Shown here one piece after another: positions 11,025 to 22,184 of a DNA stretch of 64,000 bases. This DNA comes from Helianthus annuus (Eukaryota; Streptophyta; Magnoliopsida; Asterales; Asteraceae). Under the pieces are notes generated by a model. The model saw nothing but the letters and a program-made list of their open reading frames with translations, was not told where the DNA came from and searched no databases. Where the stretch lies: the NCBI RefSeq assembly GCF_002127325.2, contig NC_035437.2, positions 159,261,097 to 159,325,096 on the forward strand, read 5' to 3'. How positions within the stretch are numbered: position 1 is the first letter of the stretch; every line of letters starts with the position of its first letter. A program made the position numbers and the translations under genes.

Positions 11025-12578
11025 TGTAATACCCCGAATCTTAATGTGTTGGTTATAAACGTGTGAAATATGTAATTTATATTTCATATATTGTTAAACG
11101 AGTAAGATGATTGTGTGAAAGGTGAAATATCTTGACAAACCTTGGCTAATATAGGAGACCGTTAATATTAATAATTAAATATATTATTTTATTTACCTTA
11201 CTCCGTTTTTAATGAAACTTAGGTTAAAACGTAGATAAAAATATGCTCGTTCTAATGACATATTCGTCGTTTTATAAAACGTCATATTTTAAAAGTTATA
11301 CAAGAAAAACGAGTTAAGCAGCTGAATTAATATATATAAGCAAGCAAGCTAGCAGGTCAAGCAGGTAGGTAGGCACGTCAATTGAATCTCACATCAACCA
11401 GCAAAGGGATTTGAGGTGCCTGCTTGCTTGCTTTAAATAAGAGTCTCAGTAGTTTGTTTAGGTACCAGTTTCTTTAACGGGAATGCTCTAGTATAGAGAA
11501 TCCCGAGTATACGATACCCCGTTGGGTGTTGTTAGTAGTCGTTTTTGGAGCGCGAGTAGGAGCAGGAGTAGGGAAACTCTACATCAACGTGCCGTAGATA
11601 GTTTTGAGGTATACTCTCGTTTAAGTTTATGTTTAGTTATTTATTATTTATTTTTAGTAGTTAATATTAGTTTTATTATTAGTAATAATATATTAGTAGT
11701 AGTAGTGTTAGTACTATTTTTAGGTACTAGGGTTATTGTCAGGGGCGGGTATTGGGTAGCCTAGCCTTAGTTAGGCATGGACTGATCACCCATGCTTAAA
11801 CAAGGTAGGGTTAACCAATATCCAACCATGATAATGACTAGTTAGGTGTACCATTACCTAACCTAGGATTATGTAATTGTGTCAGGACCTTGAGACATAA
11901 CCCAGTATTACTAGCGGCTGTTAAGCAACTGCTAATCAGGTGAGTCATCATACTTGTCTTTTAAACTGTGATAATATACTCGTCCATAACTGGTAATAAT
12001 GAGAATGCTGCAGTATGCATGTGTCAGTAGGGGTATATGGGATCCTATTATGCTTAATGAGGTGTGTCACTCTGGGAAGGGTAATAAGGTGTTGTACCCA
12101 CAGGCACTTCGTGCTTATAAGGTCCAGCGACACACACTCATACCTATGTGACGGCCGTAGGGGGACACAGCTGGAGGACCAGTATGTCTCTTGTACGGTG
12201 GTTTGTGACAAGTCAAATGTGACCTATAAGGTTCAATGAGGCCCAACCTGACTATAATGTGGTCACATGCCCATATTGTGTATGCATATAATGTAAACTG
12301 TGGTCTGTCTTTATAAAAAATGTATAGTATGAGCTCACCAGTATATATCTGACGTCGTTTTGAGTATACTTATCTCAGGTGAGTCGTGAGGAAAGCTATA
12401 GGAACTACTTGATAGTTGTGGAGTTTTAGAAGATCAAGGAGTTCTTAGTTGCCAAAGGTTTGTAAATAAATAAAGTGTTGTACTCAGACTATTATAAGTT
12501 TTAATGAAAGGTTAGTTTGTTTCCGCTGTAAGTGTATCAATTGTGCACAATCACCCGGGTTACGGGGTGGGTGTTACA
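11025..12578 (+). repeat. 3' LTR of the Ty3 element
   Basis: 1554 bp, same length as the 5' LTR. By eye six base differences: near the start (CCCTG/CCCCG), ACTTTGG/ACCTTGG, CCAACAAA/CCAGCAAA, AACTAAT/AACCAAT, TTCATGC/TTCGTGC, GCTATAA/GCTGTAA (5'/3'). No indels were seen. Confidence 0.95.
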
Positions 12579-12583
12579 CCTAA

Positions 12584-12863
12584 CAAAAGTCAAAGGCAGA
12601 TAGTGGTTATTGGTCCCGACGGCGATCGATATTGCGATGATCATGGAGGAATTTGAGAGAGATAATGAAAGAAGAAATCTCAGATCTAAAAACGAGACGA
12701 ATGAGATGTGAGAATTAGGATTATGAGATCTGGAGTTTGAAGTGGAGATGTTTAAGCTTTTTTGAGTTGTACATGCTTTGCAATTTGTATCTCTTAAAAT
12801 TTTAAATAATTTGGTCAAATGTCCATTATCTCCTTTTAATATGCTTTATAATATAGTATCATA
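12584..12863. other. Flanking DNA split by the LTR insertion
   Basis: Continues the sequence interrupted at 1223. A short purine-rich stretch (about 12630-12720) looks untranslated-region-like, but no product is recognisable on either strand. Confidence 0.4.
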
Positions 12864-13454
12864 CTAGAATTACCACCCGCCGCAATGTGGCAGGGGATTC
12901 ATTAGTTATATATCATGTTAGATAGATGAAAGACAAATGTTTCTCAACCACGACCCTATGTGTAAAACCGAGAAAAAAATAACTAAGTCGATCTCTGATT
13001 CGCATGTTGCGATAGACCTATCAAATGGGAAAAATAGGCGCGCTGCGACGGACATGTCAAACAGAAAAAGATAAATGAAAAAAAACGTTGAACCTCACAC
13101 GCACGTTGCGGCGTGTTAACTCAGAAATTTAGACTGACACGTTAAACGGAGAACTTATGAATGATGAAAAGTATATAAAAGACTAAAGTTGAAAGTAAAA
13201 AAAGTGTTGAGACTAAATTGTGAAAGATGAAAAACTTTGGGCTGAAAGTAAAAAAAAAAAAAAATAAAGAGGTTAAATTACAAAAGATGAAAACTTTTGA
13301 ATAGAATTGAAAAATCAAATTAATCAAAGAGGTTAAAATACCAAAAATTGAAACTTTAGACTTAAATTGGCAAATATTGAAACTTTAGAATTAAAAAAGA
13401 AATCAATTTCATATTATGAAAAGCAAAAGAGATAAATAGATTTAGTTAAATTGA

Positions 13455-13489
<35 letters not shown>

Positions 13490-13581
13490 TAATAAAAAGA
13501 GATAAATACAAAATAAAGGTGAGAAATTACCAGAGAATGACACGTGTCTAAAAAGGATTTTTGTTTATTAGTATAGAAAGA
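12864..13581 (-). mobile_element. Short non-autonomous Helitron
   Basis: 718 bp on the minus strand. The 5' end (plus-strand right side) reads TCTTTCTATACTAATAAAC and is followed by an ACACGTGTC motif. The 3' end has a hairpin (CCTGCC, loop, GGCGGG) followed by GGTAATTCTAG. Insertion is between A and T as expected for Helitrons. No Rep/helicase gene. A (TTA)n tract lies inside at about 13459-13490. Confidence 0.6.
13459..13490. repeat. (TTA)n microsatellite
   Basis: About ten TTA/ATT triplets inside the Helitron. Confidence 0.9.
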
Positions 13582-13651
13582 TGTTCATTTTATAACTTTA
13601 AATAATTAAAGAACTTGTAAAACTCCTCATAAACATTCTTTTATTTATATA

Positions 13652-14969
13652 GAGTAAACTACCATTTTGATCCCTGTGGTTTGGACATTTTTGTCATTTT
13701 AGTCCAAATCTGAAACTTTTTAAATCTGGGTCCCTGTGGTTTCACTTTTGTTGCCATTTTAGTCCAAAATTCAAAAACCCCCTTATTTAACTGTTGCAAC
13801 CTGCCTATTTTATCTTCTTGTTCAGGGGTAAATTGGTCATTTCATAAATATAATGTGATGTACTGCTTTTAAAAGGTAATTGGATATTTAAAAAAACCCA
13901 GATCAAGAACTCAAAGCAGATCATCTTATAAAAACCCAGATCAAGAACTCAAAGCAGATCATCTTATAAAAACCCAGATCATCTGGCCACTCTCTCTCTC
14001 ACTCTCTCAAAGCAGATCATCTTCCACAAGTCCAGAACACAAGGAATCAACCCCATATCAACAACACTTGCAACATCTTATAAAAACAGATCAACAACAA
14101 AAAAGAAGTCAGAGAACACAATCACCACCGCCGTGTCTGTTATTGCTGTCGTGGCTCCGGCTGCCGTCGGCCACCACTAACATCAGCATCCCTGATTCGT
14201 CATCGACATCGTAAAAACAAAAAGAACTCATGTCTCCGGCCATTAACACTTGAAATTTAAAAAAAAATCAAAAGCAACGAGAGTGGTAGGTGGAGTTTAT
14301 CGGAACCCTATCGGAAAGAAAGAACGTCGGTGATTGCGGCTGCCGCCGCTGTTGCCGTGACACCACCACAACTCCGCTGCCACTCTCTCTCTCTCTAACT
14401 CTGTTCTCTCTCTACATCGATACGTGGGTTACGGGACCAAGAAGGAAGGGTTGGGTGTGAGACATGCCGGCAAAAATGACGTCGGAGAAACCTGCCACCG
14501 CCGCCGTGAGCGGCGACGCCACCCACCCTTGTCGTTGTAAATTGCCACCGGCAGTCGCTGGGGTTCTGCCGGCACCACCGTGCGTCACCGGTTCTTCACG
14601 AGCGAGAGGGAGTTGAGGAAGTGAAGATAAGCAGAGGGTTTTGTGATGGGCATTTTGGTGTAGAGAGATAGAGAGAATTGAGAGAGAAAGAGTTTATCTA
14701 AGTTTTAGTGAGAGAGAGAGAGTTATATATATATATAATATAATTAATTTTGTTTTAATTTATTAGAAGAGTAAATCAGAATGACCAAAATGCCCCTACA
14801 CAAAAAGACAAAACAATCAGGTTTCAACAGTTAAAATAGGGGATTTTTGGATTTTGGACTAAAATGGCAATAAAAGTGAAACCACAGGGACCCAGATTTA
14901 AAAAGTTTGAGATTTGGGCTAAAATGGCAAAAGTGCCCAAACCACATGGACCAAAATGGCAGTTTACTC
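13652..14969. mobile_element. Non-autonomous MULE (Mutator-like) element
   Basis: 1318 bp with terminal inverted repeats of about 150 bp (GAGTAAACTRCCATTTTGRT at each end) and a perfect 9-bp target duplication ATTTATATA (13643-13651 and 14970-14978). Long TIRs plus 9-bp duplication identify the Mutator superfamily. The interior carries a 37-bp unit repeated about 2.5 times (about 13892-13980), CT-rich runs, and a GC-rich stretch (about 14120-14580, many CACCGCC-type triplets) unlike the surrounding AT-rich DNA. That looks like captured gene leader/exon sequence, but I recognise no protein. No transposase. Confidence 0.85.
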
Positions 14970-14978
14970 ATTTATATA

Positions 14979-15198
14979 TTTTCATATTTCGATACTTTTA
15001 TCATTTATCATATGTGTTTTTATGATTACAAACATGTTAAGAGTAGTTTTATCATTTTTGATAAGTAATTTTATGATTACACTTAAGTAAATTAGTTTTT
15101 TTTTTTACATATATGTAATGAGTTATTACACGTATATATAGTTTGGTTATTACACATATGTAAACTACTCTTAACTTGTATGCAATCACAAAAATACA
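14979..15198. other. AT-rich spacer
   Basis: AT-rich DNA between two MULEs; nothing recognisable. Confidence 0.6.
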
Positions 15199-15207
15199 TT
15201 TAATAAA

Positions 15208-16499
15208 GGATAAATTACACTTTTCGTCCTTTATGTTTGTATCGTATTGCAATAGATAACCTTTAACTTAAATAATTACAGTCACCATCCTTTATTTGGA
15301 AAACTCATTACATTTTTCGTCCTTTGAGACTAACAAGGTTAAAATTTTTAGTTAAATATATTTGTATAAGGGTACTTTGGTCTTTTTACCAATCTAACTA
15401 AAATATTTTATAAATAAAACAAAAATCAATCAATAAATAAACACCTGCATCTTAACCCATTTCTCCCACTTTCAACTTCATCCTGTCACTCCAGATCTAC
15501 ATCTAGATTTCTCTTCAGGTTCACAAACCCACTCTCAAAATCAAAACTTTTTCAACACCCATTTATCATTTGTCGATTTCAATAAATACCCATTTGCTAG
15601 ATTTCACAATTAACCCACTTTATTTTCACATTTGCAAATCTTGAACATAATGGGTTCTGTAACCCTAAACCCCCAAATCGCCAATGCCGATCCAAATCCC
15701 AACAATGTCAACACGAAAACACCATACATGATCTACATAGGTTACGATCTGAGAGAAGATGTCGCGTATGAGATTTGCCGCTACTCAATTCTTAACCGAT
15801 GATAAGTACGCTGTGATGTGTGTGCAGATTGTTTACCAAAGGGAGAATTGGTCATCGATGGTGTTGTATAACTCAAAGAACAAGGTTTTGAGTCCACAGA
15901 TTATGAATAAGGAGTCTAGGGAGTTTCTGACCCATTTCAACTTCATCAATAAGTACAACAATAAATACACACCTGAATGGTGACGAATCCAGCCCCTCTT
16001 CCATCGTCGTCGGCAAGCGGCGTCTAAACCAACAAGGTTTCTTTGAATCTTGATTTGTGAATTTGTGTAAAGTATGGCCGGAGAAGTGGTGTTTGCTGAG
16101 GGTGTGAGAGAGAGAGGAGAAGGAAGTGGGGGTTTGTTATAAAGAGGGGGAGGTGGTGTTTGCAGGATAAGGTAGTGGTGGCGGCGGCTGGCATATGGTG
16201 GTGGTGGTGGTGTAGGTTGGTTGAAGAGAAATATGGGGAGATAAATAGCTGAGATTTTGGATGAATCAGTCTTAAAAAGGTGAAATTACCAATTTTATAT
16301 AAAAAAGTGAAATTACCGATTTACCCTCATGTGCAAGGCACATGTTCTAACTTAACTTAAAATTTTAACATTATTAGTGCTAAAGGATGAAAGATGTAAC
16401 GAGTTTTCTAAATAAAGGATTGTGAATGTAATTAGTAAAGTTAAAGGGCATCCATTGCAATTCGATACAAACATAAAGGACGAAAAATGTAATTTACCC
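15208..16499. mobile_element. Pack-MULE-like element carrying a gene fragment
   Basis: 1292 bp. Terminal inverted repeats begin GGRTAAATTACAYTTTTCGT and extend at least 35 bp (with TTTATGTTTGTATCG), plus a perfect 9-bp target duplication TTTAATAAA (15199-15207 and 16500-16508). The TIR family differs from the element at 13652. Inside is a fragment of a plant gene (15650-15983), followed by a GGTGGTGG-rich stretch (about 16080-16230). Transposon termini around a transduplicated host gene piece is the definition of a Pack-MULE. Confidence 0.8.
15650..15983 (+). pseudogene. Captured fragment of a CDI-like glycosyltransferase gene
   Basis: An ATG at 15650 opens 50 codons containing PYMIYIGYDLREDVAYEICR, matching from memory the N-terminus of plant CDI proteins (nucleotide-diphospho-sugar transferase-like). 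The frame stops at 15802. Overlapping it in another frame is DDKYAVMCVQ, then NWSSMVLYNSKNKVLSPQIM and NKES, which belong well downstream in the same protein. The fragment therefore keeps several blocks in the right order but lacks the stretches between them, including most of the catalytic domain. The join at about 15798 fuses two distant parts. No function is expected; a spliced source or internal deletions would both explain the gaps. Confidence 0.65.
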
Positions 16500-16596
16500 T
16501 TTAATAAATGATAAAAGTACCACAAATATAAAAGTATTTATAAAAACAATTGTTTATTAGGAGTTCTGTAATTATTTAGAGTTATTAAGTGACCCC

Positions 16597-16601
<5 letters not shown>

Positions 16602-16649
<48 letters not shown>

Positions 16650-16656
16650 TGACCCC

Positions 16657-16689
<33 letters not shown>
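16602..16689. repeat. Two (TA)n tracts separated by a repeated AGTGACCCCGAC unit
   Basis: AGTGACCCCGAC followed by (TA)n occurs twice in tandem (from 16588 and from 16648), so tract plus prefix was duplicated. Confidence 0.85.
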
Positions 16690-16691
<2 letters not shown>

Positions 16692-16709
16692 GTGTATAAA
16701 ATTATTATA

Positions 16710-17957
16710 GAGTAGGGATCCTTCGGAAAGTGTGTTTTTCCTAGAAAGTCTAGGAAGCGATCTGGGCCATCCAATGGGTGTGTTTAATGGTTAAGATGAA
16801 GTCAATGGCAATCTTGTAATTTTTTAGTTTATTTAATTCATTGTTTTAAAAGACTAGGGACAATTTTGTCAATATATCGTGTTTTAAATCAATTAGATAA
16901 CCGTCAGTCAAACCCAGTTCCTAATTTCACGCGATTTTCCCTCTCGCTCTCCAAACCCATCTTCGAAACCCCAATCCCTACCAAAAATAGTTACAATCAT
17001 GGAAGAAGATAACTTTAGAAATGATGGAGAGCACCAGATCAAATTAAAACACTTCTTCATCTCCACCATCTCCGAGTTCATCATCACCATTCAAATACTG
17101 TTCTTATCATCTCTGATTTCTTCACGATATGTTTTAACAGCAAGCAAATTAATACAATTGTGTTTTAGCAACAAGCAGATTCATACAATTGTGTTTTAGC
17201 ATTCAGATTCATACAATTGTGTTTTAACAGCAAGCAGATTCATACAGTTGTGTTTTAACAGCAAGCAGATTCATACAGTTGTGTTTTAACAGCAAGCAGA
17301 ATCATACATTTGTGTTTTAGCATTCAGATTTATACACTTATGTTTTAGCATTCAGATTCATACAGTTGTGTTTTAACAGCAAGTAGATTCATACAGTTGT
17401 GTTTTAGCATTCAGATTCATACAATTGTGTTTTAACAGCAAGCAGATTCATACAATTGTGTTTTAATAGCAAGCAGATTCATACATTTGTGTTTTAGCAT
17501 TCAGATTCATACAATTGTGTTTTAACAGCAAGCAGATTCATACAATTGTGATTTAGCATTCAGATTCATACAGTTGTGTTTTAACAGCAAGCAGATTCAT
17601 ACCCTGTGTTTTACCATCTTTATATTGTGGGATCTATAAAAAAATTGACTTTAGCCCTGTAAACTGTTAAACACAGCACCAAGAACATGCTGATAATTTC
17701 CAGTAGTAATCTTCTGAACAATGGAATATGCGATTGGTTTAGATTTCGAAAACAAATTATTCAGAAAATCATGGAGAAAAACGGTTACAAAATATGGACA
17801 TGGATAGTTAGTTAATGAAGATAAATTCCAATAATAAAAATAGAATGTGAAAGTACACAATTGCCCTTCTAGTTAAAAATCTTCAATGCCACATGTCGCA
17901 TTCTGATTGCTTCCTAGACTTTCTAGGAAAAACCCACTTTCCACCCAACTCCTACTC
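16710..17957. mobile_element. TIR element, family X, copy 1
   Basis: 1248 bp. Inverted ends GAGTAGG...CCTACTC, followed internally by an inverted block of about 30 bp containing the palindrome CCTAGAAAGTCTAGG and GGAAAGTG. Flanks share a 10-bp near-duplication (AATTATTATA / AGTTATTATA), which suggests a Mutator-type element. The left arm carries a short ATG-starting leader-like stretch (about 16999) and the centre a minisatellite. No transposase. The same family recurs at 18344-19693. Confidence 0.7.
17131..17618. repeat. Minisatellite in copy 1 (31- and 28-bp units)
   Basis: Two interspersed unit types: a 31-bp unit containing AACAGCAAGCAGATTCATAC and a 28-bp unit containing GCATTCAGATTCATAC, both ending GTTGTGTTTT. 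About sixteen units. The direction is opposite to that in copy 2. Confidence 0.85.
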
Positions 17958-18285
17958 AGTTATTATATTATTATTTAAAAGTGAGGAGGCACCAGAGAAT
18001 ACGTGTCTGAGGTATTTTCATTTATTAGTATTGAAGATATCATATCAGTTTAAATATGGGCTAAGGGTATTTTGGTCTTTTCATGAAAAATTAACAGAAA
18101 ATTTGGATGGAGTTAATGAATTGGACCTAAATTGATATGAAAACCAAACATTAGATTAAAAAAGTCAAAACAAATCTTTTAGATTGAAATATATATTTTA
18201 AGCAAACCACAAGGACTAAAATGGTATTTAACTCGATTACTAATATTGAAAATAGTTAAATGTGATTTTATTCATTGAGGTTTGC

Positions 18286-18343
<58 letters not shown>
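17958..18343. other. Helitron-like remnant and (TA)n
   Basis: Near 17980-18040 an ACGTGTC motif and ATTTATTAGTATTGAAGA resemble a decayed minus-strand Helitron 5' end. About 18060-18235 is a repeat recurring at 22690-22865 and, inverted, near 19790-19910. A (TA)n tract runs about 18288-18343, directly against the next element. Confidence 0.45.
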
Positions 18344-18346
<3 letters not shown>

Positions 18347-19693
18347 TAGGGTTCCTACGGAAAGTGTGTTTTTCCTAGAAAGTCTAGGAAGCGATCTTGT
18401 CCATCCGATTGGTGTGTTTAAGGGTTGAGATTAAATCAATGACAATCTTGTAATAATTAACTATATTTAATAGATTGTTTTAAATGAGTAGGGGCAATTT
18501 CGTCCTTATGTGTGTTTTAAACCAATAAAAAATAACCGTCAGAGATATCACATCTCCTTAATACACGCCAATCTCTCTCTCTCTTTCTTTCTCTCTCTAA
18601 ACCCAAATTCGGAAACCCCCAAAATCATACCAAAAATATCTAAAATCATGGATGAAGATAAGAGATTTTCCTTGTTCCATATACGTAAGATCAAGCTTTC
18701 ATTGTACTGCGTGTCTTACAAAGCGATTACGGGTGATTCTTGTTTGTAATTGACGGTATTTTGCTGGTTGCAGGGAAGAGATTCAAAAAGCAGGAAACTT
18801 TCGAAAGGATAGATAGCAGCGGAACAGTTACCGGAAGCCGATCGAAAGCTGGGGCGAAATCTGCTGATGTAAAACACATTTGTATGAATCTGCTTGCTGT
18901 TAAAACACTGCTGTATGAATCTGAATTGCTGTTAGAACACAGCTGTATGAATCTGAATGATAAAACACATTTGTATGAATATGCTTGCTGTTAAAACACA
19001 GCTGTATGAATCTGAATGATAAAACACATTTGTATGAATCTGCTTGCTGTTAAAACACAGTTGTATGAATCTGAATGCTAAAACATAACTGTATGAATCT
19101 GCTTGCTGTTAAAACACAGCTGTATGAATCTGCTTGCTGTTAAAACACACCTATATGAATCTGAATGCTAAAACACAACTGTATGAATCTGAATGCTAAA
19201 ACACAACTGTATGCATCTGCTTGCTGTTAAAACACAACTGTTTGAATCTGAATGCTAAAACACAACTATATGAATCTGCTTGCTGTTAAAACACAGTTGT
19301 ATGAATCTGAATGCTGAAACACAACTGTATGAATCTGCTTGCTGTTAAAACACAACTGTATGAATCTGAATAATAAAACACAGCTGTATGAATCTGCTTG
19401 CTGTTAAAACACATCACCAAGAACAAACTGTTAAAACACAGTACCAAGAACATGCTGATAGATTCCAGCAAGAAAACGAAGGAATGATTGATATTACGTG
19501 AGATCAGAAATCGAAAACAAAAAATTCCGAAATTTATGTATAGTTAGTTATTGAAGATAATTTCCTAAAATAAAAATAGATTGTGAAAGTACATAAATCC
19601 CCTTTTAGATAAAATCCTTCAATGCCGCATGTCGCATTCTTATTGCTTCCTAGACTTTCTAGGAAAAACACACTTTCCACCCAACTCCTACTC
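18344..19693. mobile_element. TIR element, family X, copy 2
   Basis: 1350 bp, same inverted ends and the same CCTAGAAAGTCTAGG palindrome as copy 1, in the same orientation: both arms align collinearly with those of copy 1 (left: ATCATGGAWGAAGATAA; right: CCAAGAACATGCTGATA). It lies between (TA)n tracts, so its target duplication cannot be read. A CT run separates the right end from (TA)n. The left arm contains an exon-like stretch (about 18647-18748) and an acceptor-like TTGCAG at about 18768-18773. Confidence 0.7.
18870..19435. repeat. Minisatellite in copy 2, inverted relative to copy 1
   Basis: Units TGAATCTGCTTGCTGTTAAA (31-bp type) and TGAATCTGAATGCTAAAACA (28-bp type), each ending with CTGTA. 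They are the reverse complement of the units in copy 1. About nineteen units. Confidence 0.85.
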
Positions 19694-19703
19694 TCTCTCT
19701 CTC

Positions 19704-19707
<4 letters not shown>

Positions 19708-19789
<82 letters not shown>
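19708..19789. repeat. (TA)n microsatellite
   Basis: About forty TA dinucleotides, preceded by a short (CT)n run. Confidence 0.95.
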
Positions 19790-19791
<2 letters not shown>

Positions 19792-19989
19792 TCTAAAAGT
19801 TTTTTTTTGTTTTGTTAATTTAATAGTTTGGTTTTCATATCAATTTTGGTCGAATTCACTAACTCTATTCAAATTATATTTTTTTTTTTAATTTTTCATG
19901 AAAAAAAAACAAATAACCCATTGCCCATTTTGAAACTAGTGATATCTTTTTATACCAATAAATAACAATTATTATATTCTTATTTAAAG

Positions 19990-20095
19990 TAGGGAGAAAT
20001 TTAAGAGTAACACGTGTCAAAAAATGATTTTCATATATTACTATAGAAAAAATGTAATATTAACGAGTAGAAGTCAACCCGTGCGTTGCGGCGGG
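19990..20095 (-). mobile_element. Decayed Helitron ends
   Basis: ACACGTGTC with ATATATTACTATAGAAA (a degraded minus-strand 5' end, compare 13545-13581) is followed within 20 bp by a GC-rich CCCGTGCGTTGCGGCGGG hairpin typical of a Helitron 3' end. CTAG is not preserved. Confidence 0.35.
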
Positions 20096-20658
20096 ATGTT
20101 GATTATAATTTCTCATTTGCTGAAACCAATTAGCCTCTAGGGTAAGTTGGAATTGAAATGCTTAATATGAGACTCACCTTTGATTAACTCAAATACCATA
20201 CAAAACATCATAGTTTGTATTCAAGGAACGAAATCGGTATATTGCGGAAACTGAATCACAATTCATGTGTTGAAAATACGCAATTGTTGATAATCAGTTT
20301 AGCATGTAAACACCGATAATAATCTATTCAATGCGTCAACACAATTATACAAAATATATCAAATAATAAGGAAATTGGTATGTATACATCATATTTAAAT
20401 GTATGAATTGATTAAAACTATAGGAATGAAGTGTAAATTAAAGATAGCATGGATACATCAAATCCACTAAAATCAAAGGAATGAATATAATTTATTCTTT
20501 TAAAGGCATTCAATTCCTTAGGTTGTGGTATGGGGTTATGGGTTAGAAAAAAAAAATATTGTAATGCTGCGAATCATAGACCACTTTTTTTCTCACCGTC
20601 CAAAAGAGGTGTAATAAAAGGTGTTTGATTAGTGATTAGATAATTAATATTTTAACTA

Positions 20659-20706
<48 letters not shown>

Positions 20707-22080
20707 GTTAGTTTATATATTAACAACGTAACTGGATATCGTTCAAAATACACACTTATATAATAAATAAAAAACAACCAAATAGAAAAACAAAAGGAAA
20801 AACCCTTGTAGAAATCCCATTTTCACATCACACACAACAGCAAACATAACGCATACAAAAACCAGTAACTTCATGATTTGAATTCAACATCCCGACGGTA
20901 GCCATTCCTTCGACAAAGAACATTTTTGCCAACATCAGTGTCTAATAAAACATAATCTCTAAACCCAACAAAATATAAATAAAATCAGATAAACATCAAC
21001 AGTTTAAAAGAACGTTGTCAAAACAACTAAGCTTATTGTGTCGATTTCCGGCACAGTCCCGTTCGCTACGCTGTTGCGGTATGTGAACCCACAACTCTCA
21101 CGCATCCACGGTTAGCCAATACGAAGACGATCAACTCAGAATCAGACTGGTTAAATCAAGTAAAACTTTCCGACCAAATCGACACTATACATCTCGTTGT
21201 GAAACTTTACCAATGACTTGTTAGAATAGGCGGTGTGTCGCCTGGCTGAAGAAATGCGTTGACTTCCTCGACTTCTCGCTGTTCTCCGCCTGTGCGAGAT
21301 TTCTATGTGGAGATCTTGTTTCATATAGAACGCGGTGGTAAAACTTCACTCGCTCCGTCAAACACGTAGAAGATCTGGAAACACGTCCGTAATCTACAAT
21401 GCAAATGATGTTATATAGCCGAAGCATTGCATTGCATTGTTCCCAGAATCATTGAAAAGGTGTTATAAGTGTTCCTTTACGTCGGCTAATTAGGAGAAGG
21501 GGCGTTTTGATTCGGATACATCGTATATGTATTAAATAAATCTTGGGGGTTTGTTACTTATTCTCATTAGCACAACCGTCAATTTGAAGGTGGTTTTTTT
21601 AAACGGATTGGTTCAGGAGGAAGTGAAAGCGACTTGTCTGATTCGGTGCCTTCGATTGAAGTGATGCGATGATGTTGTGAGGCAAATTAAAAAGTAAAAG
21701 GAACCCATTAATCAAATTATCTAAACGCATGATCACCAAATTTGCAACCATGCAACTATGTTCATGAATAAAATCAAAATCATAATAACAAACGATTGAT
21801 CTATGAACAATTAAAACCAAAACTGAATACGACTGAATTCAAAACAACATATTTTAAAAAATGACAGACAAAATGAATCATAAACATGAAGATGACTAAT
21901 CTTCGATCTCTATTTCTGTATGCGTGAGTCGAGTTTAAAGCGCGATTCAGAAGGAAGGAAAGAAACAACGATCACTAAAAAGGCAAATGCTTCAGTCGAT
22001 TGCATTCACAAAGAAAAGTAACAATAAAAAGGTAAGATCGAATCAAAAAGGAAGAAATGACGCACTGGCGGCAGGGAAAT
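20096..22080. other. Intergenic DNA without recognisable genes
   Basis: Moderately AT-rich. A (TTA)n tract lies at about 20661-20706. The stretch 21000-21430 has balanced composition and could be old exon debris on the minus strand, but no protein family is recognisable. Confidence 0.5.
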
Positions 22081-22087
22081 ACAACAA

Positions 22088-22184
22088 CCTTGGTCGCGAG
22101 TGGTGACCGATGATGGTAAGCCACTGTCCCTCTGGAGAAAAATCGATGGCCAGAACGTAGTTAACTGTTTCGCTATTATCCATG
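22088..22184 (-). pseudogene. Possible WD40-repeat exon fragment
   Basis: The minus strand reads NYVLAIDFSPEGQWLTIIG, which has the shape of a WD40 strand (AIxFSPxGxxLxxxG). Only about 30 residues, with no flanking repeat or WD dipeptide, so this is tentative. Confidence 0.25.

Larger units (their letters stand above)
1224..12578 (+). mobile_element. Composite Ty3/gypsy LTR retrotransposon (chromovirus-like)
   Basis: Complete LTR element flanked by a perfect 5-bp target duplication CCTAA (1219-1223 and 12579-12583). Order: 5' LTR, tRNA-Met primer site, gag, protease, reverse transcriptase, RNase H, integrase, a chromodomain-like tail, polypurine tract, 3' LTR. Reverse transcriptase before integrase defines Ty3/gypsy; the C-terminal tail suggests a Tekay/Del-type chromovirus. 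The coding region is broken by a gag/protease frameshift, a stop in reverse transcriptase, a 3391-bp solo LTR inside integrase, and a second frameshift in integrase. Without the nested LTR and its duplication the element would be about 8.0 kb. The two LTRs differ at only six sites, so its insertion is recent. Confidence 0.95.

Noticed and set aside
16538..16774. Frame encoding repeated IYIY
   Set aside because: Translation of (TA)n only.
17131..17618. CRISPR-like array of regular repeats
   Set aside because: Units are contiguous without unique spacers, in plant DNA, inside a TIR element; it is a minisatellite.
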